A stretch of DNA of 56,910 bases from positions 1 through 56,910 of the forward strand of contig JAUYFM010000003.1 in assembly GCA_030690945.1 (NCBI GenBank), in the 5' to 3' direction. The notes under the pieces are model-generated. The model ran no database searches. It saw only the letters and a program-made list of their open reading frames with translations, and had not been told where the DNA came from. Numbering within the stretch: position 1 is the stretch's first letter; each line of letters starts with the position of its first letter. Position numbers and translations under genes: made by a program. Positions 44,413 through 53,392 of this stretch are shown here, piece after piece. The stretch is from Smithellaceae bacterium. GTDB taxonomy: Bacteria > Desulfobacterota > Syntrophia > Syntrophales > Smithellaceae.

Positions 44413-45762
44413 TCATAATTTCCAGCGGGTTTGCACAAAGGCCGCCGCTTCTTCACTATTATGTATTCTGTTTTCCAGTTGCTCTTCTTCCAGCGTCCGC
44501 AAGACTTCCCCGATAAGCTTCCCGGGTGTAAATCCCATCGCCATTAAGTCATGGCCGTTCAAAAGACGCGGCGGATGCAGCGCTTCATGTTCCAGATTCT
44601 GCAGCTGATGGCGGCAAAAATCGTAATGGTCCAGCATCCCGTGACTGGCCAGGCAATCCAGGCGATGCAATTGCAGATGCAGATGAAAATCCGGCATCCG
44701 CAAAAATCGCTTTAACCGGGCGGGCCGCATTTTCTGTACGTTCATAAAGGCCATGTGATGATGGATCAGGCTCAGCACTGTATCCTTTTGCGCGCGTGAG
44801 AATCTCAACCGCTGGAGAACGCCTTCGGCTATAGCCTCCCCCAATTTCACATGTCCGTGAAAATGGACGCCGTCATCATCCTCCGTGCGCGACACGGGCT
44901 TGCCGACATCGTGTAAAAGCGCTCCCCAGGCCAGCGCCGGGGCTATTAGCGGGCTGGTTTCGCCAGATAACATCTCCAGCATAATCATCGTATGCTGCCA
45001 GACATCGCCTTCGGGATGAAAACGAGGCGGCTGCGACACACCGCGCATCCTGTCCACTTCCGGTAGTATCTGCTGCAAGATTCCTGTGTCAGCCATTAAT
45101 TCGAAACCCCGGCGCGCGCCGCCGTGTGTCAGAATCTTTTGAAGCTCTTCGGCAATTCGTTCGGCGCTGATTCCCTTGATATTTGCAGCATTGGCTTGAA
45201 TGGCGCTTTGCGTTGCCGGATCCATTGCATAATCCAGATTGGCGGCAAAGCGGATCGCGCGCAGCATCCTTAAATAGTCTTCATTGAAACGAACGGCAGG
45301 ATCACCGATGGTCCGGAGAACTTTCCGGTCAATATCCGCAAGGCCGTCCACATAATCGATGATTTGATGGGTTTCGGGATCCATCAACAAACCGTTGATG
45401 GTAAAATCGCGCCTGAAGACATCTTCCCTGGCCGATGAAAAGTGAACACTCGTAGGCCTTCTGCCGTCTTCATAGACGTCGTCACTGCGAAAAGTTGCGA
45501 CCTCATAGGGATGACCATCCGCCATCACCATGATCACGCCGAATTTCGCACCGACAGCCAGCGTCCTCTCAAATAGTGCCGTGACCTGATCAGGTAGAGC
45601 GGATGTTGCGATATCATAATCGCCGGGCGTAACGCCGCGCACAAAATCACGCACACAGCCGCCGACAAAATAGGCTTCAAACCCTGCTTGCTTGAGACGG
45701 CGTACTATAGACATAGCGGTGCTTCGTCTGGTCTCGCTGTTTTTTGCTCCCGATGGGGTCAA
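44413..45762 (-). CDS. cca: CCA-adding tRNA nucleotidyltransferase / poly(A) polymerase with HD domain
   Basis: 449 residues. Class II nucleotidyltransferase head with GGCVRDFVRG and GDYDIATSALPDQV (catalytic Asp-X-Asp), RRDFTINGLL and EDYLRMLRAIRFAANL, followed by a C-terminal HD domain (WGALLHDVGKP and HGHVKLGE). It adds or repairs the 3' CCA end of tRNA; poly(A) activity cannot be excluded by sequence. The start is TTG, with GAGGAG six bases before it. It begins 24 bases after thiC ends, so it is likely co-transcribed under the TPP riboswitch. Confidence 0.88.
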   Translation of the reverse strand: MTPSGAKNSETRRSTAMSIVRRLKQAGFEAYFVGGCVRDFVRGVTPGDYDIATSALPDQVTALFERTLAVGAKFGVIMVMADGHPYEVATFRSDDVYEDGRRPTSVHFSSAREDVFRRDFTINGLLMDPETHQIIDYVDGLADIDRKVLRTIGDPAVRFNEDYLRMLRAIRFAANLDYAMDPATQSAIQANAANIKGISAERIAEELQKILTHGGARRGFELMADTGILQQILPEVDRMRGVSQPPRFHPEGDVWQHTMIMLEMLSGETSPLIAPALAWGALLHDVGKPVSRTEDDDGVHFHGHVKLGEAIAEGVLQRLRFSRAQKDTVLSLIHHHMAFMNVQKMRPARLKRFLRMPDFHLHLQLHRLDCLASHGMLDHYDFCRHQLQNLEHEALHPPRLLNGHDLMAMGFTPGKLIGEVLRTLEEEQLENRIHNSEEAAAFVQTRWKL

Positions 45763-45786
45763 TACCTACTCCTCGTGTCACTTCTT

Positions 45787-47058
45787 TTACCGCTTTCCCA
45801 ATTTGATCGCGCAGAATTCACCGCACATCGTGCAGCCTTCATCCTGGGCGCTCTTGCTTTTCTCCAGGAGCGCGACGGTTCTTTCCGGGTCAATGGATAA
45901 ATCCACCTGCCCCTGCCAGTCAAAGTTTTTCCGACATTGCGACATTTTCCGGTTTCGCTCCCTGGCTCCGTGAACACCTTTGGCGATGTCCGCAATGTGA
46001 GCGGCAATCCGCGCGGCAATGACGCCGTCGCGTACATCGGCCAACGTCGGCAGACGCAAATGTTCAGCCGGGGTGACATAACAAAGGAAATCAGCCCCGG
46101 CGGCTCCGGCAATCGCGCCGCCAATCGCGGAGGTAATATGGTCGTAACCGGGCGCTATGTCCGTCGGCAGCGGCCCTAAAACATAAAATGGAGCACCCTG
46201 GCATATTTTTTTCTGTAGTTTGATATTGGCTTCCACTTCGGTAATCGGTACATGGCCGGGCCCTTCAATCATCACCTGCACGCCTGCGGCACGGGCGCGG
46301 GTGTTCAGCTGCCCTAAAATAATTAACTCCTGCAATTGCCCCTGGTCGGTCGCATCATTGATAGCGCCGGGACGCAAACCGTCACCTAAACTCAATACCA
46401 TGTCGTAGCGATGCGCGATTTCCAAGAGTCTGTCGTATTCTTCATAAAGGGGATTTTCCCGATTGTTGCAGTACATCCAGTTGGCCGTCATAGAGCCACC
46501 CCGGCTGACAATGCCCAAAACTCTTCCCTGCGACTCCACAGCAGCCACACTCAGGCGATTGACGCCGCAGTGCACCGTGATGAAATCGACGCCATCGCGG
46601 CCGTTTTCTTCAATCACGGCAAACATATCATCCGGGGTCATTTCCGAGATCGCTTTTTTCTCGTCCAGAATTTTTACCGCCGCCTGATAAATCGGCACTG
46701 TCCCGATAGCCACGGTGGATTGTTCCATCACCGCCTTGCGGATTTGAGCCAGATCGCCGCCGGTGGAAAGATCCATCACCGCATCGGCGCCCGCGTCTGT
46801 GGCGATTTTTAATTTTTCCAATTCCAAAGCCAAATTATTATTGTCTCTGGATGTGCCAATGTTGGCGTTGACTTTCGTACGCAATCCAAGGCCTATGGCG
46901 AGCGGCTTGATTGTCTGATGGTTCACATTACGGCAAATCACGATAGTTCCATCGACCATGCCCTGCTTGATAAATTCCGCCTCAACACCTTCCTGTACCG
47001 CGCAGATTTTCATCTCTTCCGAAATGATCCCTTTGCGGGCTTTTTCTAATTGTGTCAT
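45787..47058 (-). CDS. thiC: phosphomethylpyrimidine synthase (radical SAM-like)
   Basis: 423-residue ThiC of the short anaerobe type, which rearranges aminoimidazole ribotide into the thiamine pyrimidine HMP-P. Seen: CRNVNHQTIKPLAIGLG, GADAVMDLSTGGDL, FITVHCGVNR, EGPGHVPITEVE and the C-terminal cluster site CTMCGEFC, which binds the 4Fe-4S used for SAM cleavage. ATG at 47058 is preceded by GGAGG. Third gene after the TPP riboswitch. Confidence 0.95.
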   Translation of the reverse strand: MTQLEKARKGIISEEMKICAVQEGVEAEFIKQGMVDGTIVICRNVNHQTIKPLAIGLGLRTKVNANIGTSRDNNNLALELEKLKIATDAGADAVMDLSTGGDLAQIRKAVMEQSTVAIGTVPIYQAAVKILDEKKAISEMTPDDMFAVIEENGRDGVDFITVHCGVNRLSVAAVESQGRVLGIVSRGGSMTANWMYCNNRENPLYEEYDRLLEIAHRYDMVLSLGDGLRPGAINDATDQGQLQELIILGQLNTRARAAGVQVMIEGPGHVPITEVEANIKLQKKICQGAPFYVLGPLPTDIAPGYDHITSAIGGAIAGAAGADFLCYVTPAEHLRLPTLADVRDGVIAARIAAHIADIAKGVHGARERNRKMSQCRKNFDWQGQVDLSIDPERTVALLEKSKSAQDEGCTMCGEFCAIKLGKR

Positions 47059-47082
47059 TATTGCCTCCAAACTTTTTTAATA

Positions 47083-47880
47083 TCATTTACCCAAAATGTT
47101 CACCGGCCCATGACCTTTTCCCAGGGACAATGAATTTTTAATTGCTTCAGTTACCATCCTTTTCGCCTGTTCGACAGCCGGATGCATACTTTTCCCTTGC
47201 GCAAGATTTGCTGCCAGCACCGAGGCAAATGTGCAGCCGGTGCCATGTGTGTCTTTTGTTTTGATCCAATCTTCTGAAAACTCGTAATACTGATTCCCGT
47301 CATAGAGGATATCAATGCTGCCGTAATTCCTTTTCCCGGGCAAATGCCCTCCCTTAATAACAACATTTTCTACTCCCAGATCGACAATGGCAGCAGCAGC
47401 TTTCTTCATCGCCGCAACCGACCGGATTTTCATCTGCGTCAGAGATTCCGCTTCCGGAATATTCGGTGTGAGAACTCTGGTCAGCGGCAGCAGCTTTTTG
47501 ACCAGCGCCTGCCGCGCCGCTTCCTGCATCATCGTCCGGCCTCCCTTGGCAACCATCACCGGATCGACAACGACATTTTTTATTCTGTATTGCTCAATCT
47601 TCCTGACCACTGTATTGACCGCACCCGCCGTCAGCATCATGCCGGTTTTTAAAGCATCCGCGCCAATATCGCTCAAGACGGCATCCAGTTGCGCAGCGAT
47701 AAATTTTGGCGGCACGGGAAAAATATCCTGAACCCCGCGGGTATTCTGAGCCGTGAGCGCTGCAATCACCGTCAGGCCATAGCAGCCGCAGGCGTGAACG
47801 GCCTTCAGATCCGCCTGAATGCCTGCCCCGCCACCGGAGTCGGAACCACCAACACATAAGACTTTGAACAGCTTGTTCAT
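47083..47880 (-). CDS. thiD: hydroxymethylpyrimidine/phosphomethylpyrimidine kinase
   Basis: 265-residue ribokinase-like enzyme that phosphorylates HMP and HMP-P for thiamine synthesis. N-terminal GGSDSGGGAGIQADLKA, DPVMVAKGG and the C-terminal anion hole DTHGTGCTFA with the catalytic Asp-X-X-Gly pattern are present. Its ATG follows directly on the TGA of thiN, so translation is coupled. No thiE, thiG or thiO is in the window. Confidence 0.95.
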   Translation of the reverse strand: MNKLFKVLCVGGSDSGGGAGIQADLKAVHACGCYGLTVIAALTAQNTRGVQDIFPVPPKFIAAQLDAVLSDIGADALKTGMMLTAGAVNTVVRKIEQYRIKNVVVDPVMVAKGGRTMMQEAARQALVKKLLPLTRVLTPNIPEAESLTQMKIRSVAAMKKAAAAIVDLGVENVVIKGGHLPGKRNYGSIDILYDGNQYYEFSEDWIKTKDTHGTGCTFASVLAANLAQGKSMHPAVEQAKRMVTEAIKNSLSLGKGHGPVNILGK

Positions 47881-48564
47881 TCAGCCCGCCTCCGGAAAAA
47901 CATCTTTTTGCCAGTACCGGATCACCAGCAGATTTCCCGACTGGATACGGATGACGGCTGGATTACCGGAAATAATATTACTGACACCCCGCGATTCAGA
48001 CATCATCAATGCCTCGTCGCTGAGGGGATAGAGAAATCCCCGAAGGGTAACGCCCTCAACTCTGGGACAAAGCGCGATAAGAGAGACCAGACAACCGGCG
48101 GCGTCTGTAAATAGGACTTCGCCGTCCGGCACAAAAGCTTCGCAGTATTCATCCACCAGGCAGGTTTTAATTCCCGCTTCCCTGCCTTTAATCAGCAAAA
48201 ATAGATTGGCCAGCGCGTGATCCATTCTTCCGCCTTGCGCGCCCCAGATCTCAATGGTTTCCGGATGCTGCAATAGCGCGTAATCCAGAGCCAGAGCCGT
48301 ATCGGTAAAATCCTTCCTGGCCGGATGCTTAATGATCTTTACTCCCGAACGTTCGTAATGCGCCAGTTGCGACGGCTCAATGGAGTCCATGTCACCCACC
48401 AGCACATCCGGCGTCAGCGAGGCTGCTGCCAGGTGGCGCGTGCCGCCGTCACAGCCGATCAACGCGCGGTTGCCCGTTTGAGCCATTCTCTTCCGGAAAA
48501 AATCCGGATTCCCCAGGCGACCGCCACTGACAATGATAATGTTTTGATGCATAATAAACCCCAA
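47881..48564 (-). CDS. thiN: thiamine diphosphokinase
   Basis: 227 residues of the TPK family, which converts thiamine to thiamine diphosphate. GCDGGTRHLAAASLTPDVLVGDMDS-like block (in parts: IGCDGGTRHL, VLVGDMDSI), the DFTDTALALDYAL metal/phosphate loop, WGAQGGRMDHALANL, and a C-terminal S-rich segment (GFLYPLSDEALMM, GVSNII). First gene after the riboswitch. Combined with thiD and thiC it suggests salvage plus HMP synthesis with the thiazole branch elsewhere. Confidence 0.88.
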   Translation of the reverse strand: MGFIMHQNIIIVSGGRLGNPDFFRKRMAQTGNRALIGCDGGTRHLAAASLTPDVLVGDMDSIEPSQLAHYERSGVKIIKHPARKDFTDTALALDYALLQHPETIEIWGAQGGRMDHALANLFLLIKGREAGIKTCLVDEYCEAFVPDGEVLFTDAAGCLVSLIALCPRVEGVTLRGFLYPLSDEALMMSESRGVSNIISGNPAVIRIQSGNLLVIRYWQKDVFPEAG

Positions 48565-48618
48565 GCCACGGGCATTCTGCCCTCCGCTTTGCGGGATTGA
48601 TTCGTTTCACTAACAAAT

Positions 48619-48655
48619 AAGCCATACCCTTGCACCTGAAGAAGGATATGGCTTA
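48619..48655 (-). terminator. candidate expression-platform hairpin of the TPP riboswitch
   Basis: On the minus strand AAGCCATATCCTT-cttcaggtgc-AAGGGTATGGCTTATTTG: stem of about 12 pairs, 18 bases after the aptamer and 55 before the thiN start. The U-run is weak (ATTTG), so it might act on translation or be a partial terminator. Confidence 0.55.
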
Positions 48656-48673
48656 GATTGGTTTAGAATGATC

Positions 48674-48760
48674 GCCACTCCCTACGCCGGCATTACCCGG
48701 GTCAGGTTCAAAGGGTATAATCTCAGCCGTCCATTCCACGGATTGAACGGCACCCCGCGA
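48674..48760 (-). promoter_or_regulatory. TPP riboswitch (THI element)
   Basis: Minus-strand sequence contains the conserved blocks GGGGTGC, GGCTGAGA, ACCCTTTGAACCTGA and CCGGGTAATGCCGGCGTAGGGAG, in order. This is the thiamine pyrophosphate aptamer, here controlling thiN-thiD-thiC and probably the downstream genes. It lies 110 bases before the thiN start. Confidence 0.97.
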
Positions 48761-48890
48761 ACAAAAATTAATACATTAACTTTCAAAAAGCAATCTCAAT
48801 TTCACAATCGTTCGGATCTCAGGCAATACTGCATATGCCGTTACCCGGCTGCTGAATAACTTCAAGTTTTCCTGCTTCATTGTAGAAGAT

Positions 48891-50231
48891 TTATTTCATC
48901 CCGGCCAATTTTCGTTGCAACTGGCGAAGTGTAATGCCAAGAATCCGGGCGGTCTCGCGGCGGTTGCCGCCGGTGGAATTTAAAACAAACATCATGTGGG
49001 CCGTATCATTTTCTTTGAGTGTGCAAAGACTGCGGCTCGATAAGGAAGGCGGAGCCTCGGGCGCTCCATTCCCACCCAAATGCACAGGCAGGATCACCGA
49101 CCCGCAGGCCAGCAAAACGGCATTTTCGACCATCTGTGACAATTCACGGATGTTTCCGGGATAATCTTTATGCGTAAGCAGATTCATGGCTTCGGGGCTG
49201 ATTCCATCAATACTTTTTTTATGACGCAGACAAGCCTTTTGCAAAAAGTGGGCGGCCAGAAGCGCGATATCCCCTCTTCTCTCTCTGAGCGGCGGCAGGC
49301 AGACATGAGCGGACTTGAGCCGGTACATCAGATCGATACGAAATTTTCCTTCCTGACAGGCCGCTTCCAGATTGGTATTGGTCGCTGAAATAAGCCGGAT
49401 ATCCACACGTACGGGACTTTTCGCGCCGAGTGGCGTGAAGGTCTTGTCTTCCAGAACGCGCAGGAGCTTGGATTGTAATCCAATCGGCAGTTCGCCGATT
49501 TCATCCAGAAAAAGTGTGCCACTGTCCGCCTGTTCAAAAAATCCCGCGTGAGCGCTCTCGGCACCGGTGAACGCCCCTCTGGCGTGCCCGAAAAACTGGC
49601 TTTCAAACATCGTTGCAGGTATGGCGGATACATTGACGGCCACAAAAGGGCAGGCCGGCGCCGGTCCCGCCCGGTGAATGCCCCGCGCCATCAGTTCCTT
49701 TCCTGTTCCCGACTCGCCGGTGATCAGAATCGGATTGCCGCTGCGCGCCATCACCTGAGCGTAGGATATCAGGGCCTTCACCTGTTTATCATGCGTAATC
49801 GTGTCGGCAAACGCCGTCGGAATGTCAACCGCCTCACAACTGGCGTTGATGGAAAGACCGGCCAGCAGCCCTTTTCTTTCATAGGCTCTTTCGATGGATA
49901 AGAAAAGCAATTCATTGTCTACGGGTTTGACCAGATAATCATAAGCACCCTGGCGCATGGCCCGCACGGTGGTCTGAATATCATCAACGGCGGTCAGAAT
50001 GATAAATTCCGTCCCCGGACAAAAAGGCTTGGTGGATTCGAGCACCTGCATCCCGTCAATATCAGGCATCAGCAGATCCAGAAGAACAATGTCAAAGTTT
50101 TCCTGTCGAATCCTCTTAATCGCTTCCCTGCCGTTATCGCAGGCCTCGGCGTTCTTAATGCCGCGCCACTTGAGAATTCTCTTTACCGAGGAAAGAGACA
50201 CCTCTTCATCATCGACAATCAATATTTTCAT
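48891..50231 (-). CDS. sigma54-dependent response regulator (NtrC/AtoC type)
   Basis: 446 residues. Receiver with acidic pocket IVDDEE and phospho-Asp52 in VLLDLLMPDIDG; AAA+ domain (~145-370) with Walker A GESGTGKE (172-179), the sigma54 contact GAFTGA (219-224) and Walker B LFLDEIGELP; C-terminal Fis-type HTH (NRRETARILGITLRQLQRKL). It activates sigma54 promoters when phosphorylated. The ATG overlaps the stop of the upstream kinase by four bases, so the two form a two-component pair. Confidence 0.95.
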   Translation of the reverse strand: MKILIVDDEEVSLSSVKRILKWRGIKNAEACDNGREAIKRIRQENFDIVLLDLLMPDIDGMQVLESTKPFCPGTEFIILTAVDDIQTTVRAMRQGAYDYLVKPVDNELLFLSIERAYERKGLLAGLSINASCEAVDIPTAFADTITHDKQVKALISYAQVMARSGNPILITGESGTGKELMARGIHRAGPAPACPFVAVNVSAIPATMFESQFFGHARGAFTGAESAHAGFFEQADSGTLFLDEIGELPIGLQSKLLRVLEDKTFTPLGAKSPVRVDIRLISATNTNLEAACQEGKFRIDLMYRLKSAHVCLPPLRERRGDIALLAAHFLQKACLRHKKSIDGISPEAMNLLTHKDYPGNIRELSQMVENAVLLACGSVILPVHLGGNGAPEAPPSLSSRSLCTLKENDTAHMMFVLNSTGGNRRETARILGITLRQLQRKLAGMK

Positions 50232-52450
50232 AGCTGTTGTCTCCCCAAGTCATGGATGATCTTTTGAAGCTGATCGATGTTAAACGGTTTGTGCAGCGTG
50301 TGGTCAGGCACCATCTTGATCTGAGCAGGCGGCTTGAGCGCCTTGCGGTCGGTAGTGTACAGTATGACAGGAAGGAGCGGAAATTTCGCGCGGATTTTTT
50401 CCAGCAGATACCAGCCGTCAAACCCCTTGAGGCGTATTTCCGATACGACGATATCCACCTCCGGATTCTCCGCCAGGAAATTGAGAATGTCTTCTGGTTT
50501 GTCCTCGGCTTCCGAACGCCAGATCACGGCATCCACGAAATTGGCTTTCAGCTCTTTGAGATATTTAACATTGTGGTCCACGCATAAAATAGCCGGATAA
50601 AAGCTGATATCGGTCTCGCCGTCCACAGGGAGATAAATGGAAAAACGGCTGCCCTTGCCCGGACGCGATAAAACGCTGATCAGCCCATGGTGTTCCTTGA
50701 TCAGACCATAGGAAATGGAAAGCCCCAGCCCCGTGCCTTCACGCTCCCGTCTGGTTGTAAAAAAGGGGTCGAAAATCTGCTTCATAATTTTGCGTTCAAT
50801 CCCCTTCCCGTTGTCTTCAATATCTACCACAACGGCTTTTAAACGTTCGATATGACGGCAGCGAATCCGAATCAGACCTTTTTGCCCCGCCGGAATCGCC
50901 TGATGGGCGTTAATCAGCAGATTGGCAATGACCTGCTCGATCTTCTGAAAATGCCCGGAGATGGGAGGAATGTTTTCGGAAATTTCCTGATCGATTTTGG
51001 ATACGGTTCTTCTGACCTGCGCACCCACAATCATCAGGGCGCCCGCGATCACCTCCGGCACGGCCACCAGTTTCTTCTGCGCAGTCTCATCGGAGCGCGA
51101 AAATTCCTTCAAGCTGGTGATGACCCGGCTGATCCGGTTAGCTCCGATTTTAAACGCCTGGATAATCTCCTGCATGTTATGGCAGACTTCTTCATAGGAC
51201 AAGCCGCGTTTTTCCCAATCGGGATGATGGGCGCTCGAGCGGGAGAGAATGGTTTCCACCGTGTTCCAGATTTCTTCCAGAATCGGAACATTATAGGCAA
51301 TAAAGCTGACGGGGTTATTGATTTCGTGCGCAACGCCGGCCACCACCTCGCCCAGTGCGGTCAGCTTGTGCGTTTGAATCATCTGCTGGAGCCGCAGCTC
51401 TCCTTCCTGACGGATTCTCTTGTCCTCCGTCACATCCTGCCAGGCGCCGACAATGTAACTGGTGGAACCGGCCGGATGCTGAACAATCCGCCAGTAATCG
51501 GAAAACCAGCGGTAGGAATCATCCATTACCCGGAAACGGTAACTATAACGGTGAAACCCCTTGGCGCGTTCGTTTTGCAAATCGGCAAGGATGCGTTCCT
51601 GATCGTCCGGATGAATATGCTCTCTCCAGAAGCTCTCGTCATCGACAAAACACGGCGCGGGATAGCCGGTAATCTCCTCAATCGTGTTACTGACAAAAGT
51701 CAGCGCGCAATTCCCATCGGCCTTGCGGGTATAGGACACAATCGGCAGGGATTCCAGAAGAAGGGAAAGATGATCCGTGGTCTGTTTGAGGGCTTTTTGT
51801 GTCCGGTGACGCTCCATCAGTTCATTGAGCAGCGCCTCGTTGGCCTGGGCCAGTTCCGCCGTTCTGGCCTGAACATGTTCTTCCAGCTCTTCCTGCGCCT
51901 TCAGTAACGCTTCCTTCGCTTTCTTACGTCGGGTAATATCTTCCAGCGTTTCGATCGCGCCGATCAGTTCACCAGCCGCGTTGCGAACAATGGCTGCCGT
52001 AAATCGCAGCCATTTGCCCTGATTGCCCAACTCCGGAAAAAAATCTATGGCTTCATAGGCTTCATCCAGCAGTTTGGACTTGGTATATTTGCCGGCATAC
52101 CATCTGGAGATATGATCCTGTTCACGGCTCACCAGGAGATCCGCCATGCAGGGGCGCTTCTTGCTGTAAAATGCCCGCCATTGCTGGGACGTACCGATGA
52201 CGTCTTCGGCCTTGATTTTGGTGAGTTCCTCGAGGGCTTTATTCCAGTATAGGATGCGGTGATCTTTGCCGATTACAAACGCGGGAATAGGTGAACCGCC
52301 AATGACGCTCTTCAGACGCTGCTCGCTTTCTTTCAGCTCCTCTTCCGCGCGTTTTCTTTTGATTTCCGATTGCCGGAGCTCTTTGAGTTGACGTCGTAGT
52401 GTCTGAATTTCCTGGATAGGATAGTCGTCGCTGTCTGGTCTGTCCGTCAT
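50228..52450 (-). CDS. PAS-domain sensor histidine kinase with degenerate receiver
   Basis: 740 residues. A coiled-coil start, two PAS domains (~43-170 and ~225-345), a long coiled linker, HisKA with His375 in GVAHEINNP, HATPase_c (NLLINAHQAI, DNGKGIERK, GTGLGLSISYG) and a C-terminal receiver-like domain (618-740). No transmembrane helix, so it is cytosolic. In the receiver the phospho-Asp position holds Glu671 (VVSEIRLKG), and the usual Asp-Asp pair reads DH (ILCVDHN); the conserved Lys721 is kept. It is thus probably locked, or signals without phosphorylation. Partner: the adjacent NtrC-type regulator. Confidence 0.9.
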   Translation of the reverse strand: MTDRPDSDDYPIQEIQTLRRQLKELRQSEIKRKRAEEELKESEQRLKSVIGGSPIPAFVIGKDHRILYWNKALEELTKIKAEDVIGTSQQWRAFYSKKRPCMADLLVSREQDHISRWYAGKYTKSKLLDEAYEAIDFFPELGNQGKWLRFTAAIVRNAAGELIGAIETLEDITRRKKAKEALLKAQEELEEHVQARTAELAQANEALLNELMERHRTQKALKQTTDHLSLLLESLPIVSYTRKADGNCALTFVSNTIEEITGYPAPCFVDDESFWREHIHPDDQERILADLQNERAKGFHRYSYRFRVMDDSYRWFSDYWRIVQHPAGSTSYIVGAWQDVTEDKRIRQEGELRLQQMIQTHKLTALGEVVAGVAHEINNPVSFIAYNVPILEEIWNTVETILSRSSAHHPDWEKRGLSYEEVCHNMQEIIQAFKIGANRISRVITSLKEFSRSDETAQKKLVAVPEVIAGALMIVGAQVRRTVSKIDQEISENIPPISGHFQKIEQVIANLLINAHQAIPAGQKGLIRIRCRHIERLKAVVVDIEDNGKGIERKIMKQIFDPFFTTRREREGTGLGLSISYGLIKEHHGLISVLSRPGKGSRFSIYLPVDGETDISFYPAILCVDHNVKYLKELKANFVDAVIWRSEAEDKPEDILNFLAENPEVDIVVSEIRLKGFDGWYLLEKIRAKFPLLPVILYTTDRKALKPPAQIKMVPDHTLHKPFNIDQLQKIIHDLGRQQL

Positions 52451-52602
52451 GATTCCGCCCCTTTACCTGAAGTTGAGAGCTAACATGAATCTAATGGTTT
52501 TAGATCCCGGTGACACCGCGATGAAGAAACTGTTTAAAATAATGCCTATGGAAAATAATTATATTGGCTTTGCTACAGAAGTCAAACACTTCTTTGGGAA
52601 CA

Positions 52603-52665
52603 GGCTAAAGACCAAAGACCGAAGACTGAAGGCTGAAGGTTCACGGTTCACGGTTCACGGTTCCA
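52603..52665. repeat. heptanucleotide array, 9 units
   Basis: GGCTAAA GACCAAA GACCGAA GACTGAA GGCTGAA GGTTCAC GGTTCAC GGTTCAC GGTTCCA, nine units in unbroken 7-base register, between the PAS kinase start and the isochorismatase-like stop codon. The longest array in the window. Confidence 0.9.
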
Positions 52666-52680
52666 AATCAGACGCGGTTG

Positions 52681-53334
52681 CTAAAATTTAATCATGTCAA
52701 TCTTTGTCAGCACCGACTGATTCGAGACACGCGGGGCATTCACCATATTCCATGCAACATACTGCTCAGCGTAGGTACTTTCAGCAGACATGCCGTCCAC
52801 GGGCACGATAACCTGCATTCCCCGAAATGCCGCCTCGCTGGCGGTATACAGAACTGCCCCGTGTGCCGCCGTTCCCGTTACAATAACGGTTTTTATACCT
52901 CTTTCCTTAAGGATATTCTCCAGATCTGTCCCGAGGAATTTATCGGGCCCCGATGTCACTACAGGCTCCCGCCCGAGAGGCGCCAGCTCCTTTGCAATAT
53001 CGGCAACCGTTGCACCGGGGGAGAGGCTGTACACCACGAAGACACCTTTCGAGCGTGCCTCCGTAAGAAGCTTTTGAACCTTCGGAATAGAAGCAATACA
53101 GCGGGGGCGTTTTTCTGCATTACAGGTCTGCTTGTTAAAATCGAGCAGCAGGAGCGCTGTCACCTTCGGATCTACCATCACAGATTTTAATTCCGGTGCA
53201 GAAGGAACTTTCACAGTGTTCCATTCTTCAATGATATTCTGTGCTGACACAGGGTAGCAAAATAGAACCATTGCACAAAAGCAACAAATTAAAAGCGCAG
53301 CTTGCCGACATGCAGTTTTTTGTATCATCTTCAT
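52681..53334 (-). CDS. exported isochorismatase-like protein lacking the catalytic Cys
   Basis: 217 residues with a signal peptide (about 1-31, ending YPVSAQ). The isochorismatase fold has Asp65 (LLLLDFNKQT) and Lys132 (PDKFLGTDL) of the usual triad, but the third residue, Cys in most amidohydrolases, is Ala160 (VTGTAAHGAVLYTA). A Cys-less active site means classical amidase activity is unlikely; it could bind a ligand or use another nucleophile. The next gene on the same strand (53393-54172) ends 58 bases before its start. Confidence 0.75.
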   Translation of the reverse strand: MKMIQKTACRQAALLICCFCAMVLFCYPVSAQNIIEEWNTVKVPSAPELKSVMVDPKVTALLLLDFNKQTCNAEKRPRCIASIPKVQKLLTEARSKGVFVVYSLSPGATVADIAKELAPLGREPVVTSGPDKFLGTDLENILKERGIKTVIVTGTAAHGAVLYTASEAAFRGMQVIVPVDGMSAESTYAEQYVAWNMVNAPRVSNQSVLTKIDMIKF

Positions 53335-53392
53335 TTTACTCTCCTTTTCAAATAGTATTACAAAAAATATTGTTTAGGGATCAACGGGTGCT

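Noticed and set aside
50852-51907. 351-residue plus-strand ORF
   Set aside because: Antisense of the PAS kinase; no domain or ribosome-binding site.
52603-52665. CRISPR array
   Set aside because: Units are 7 bp and contiguous with no spacers, and there are no cas genes.
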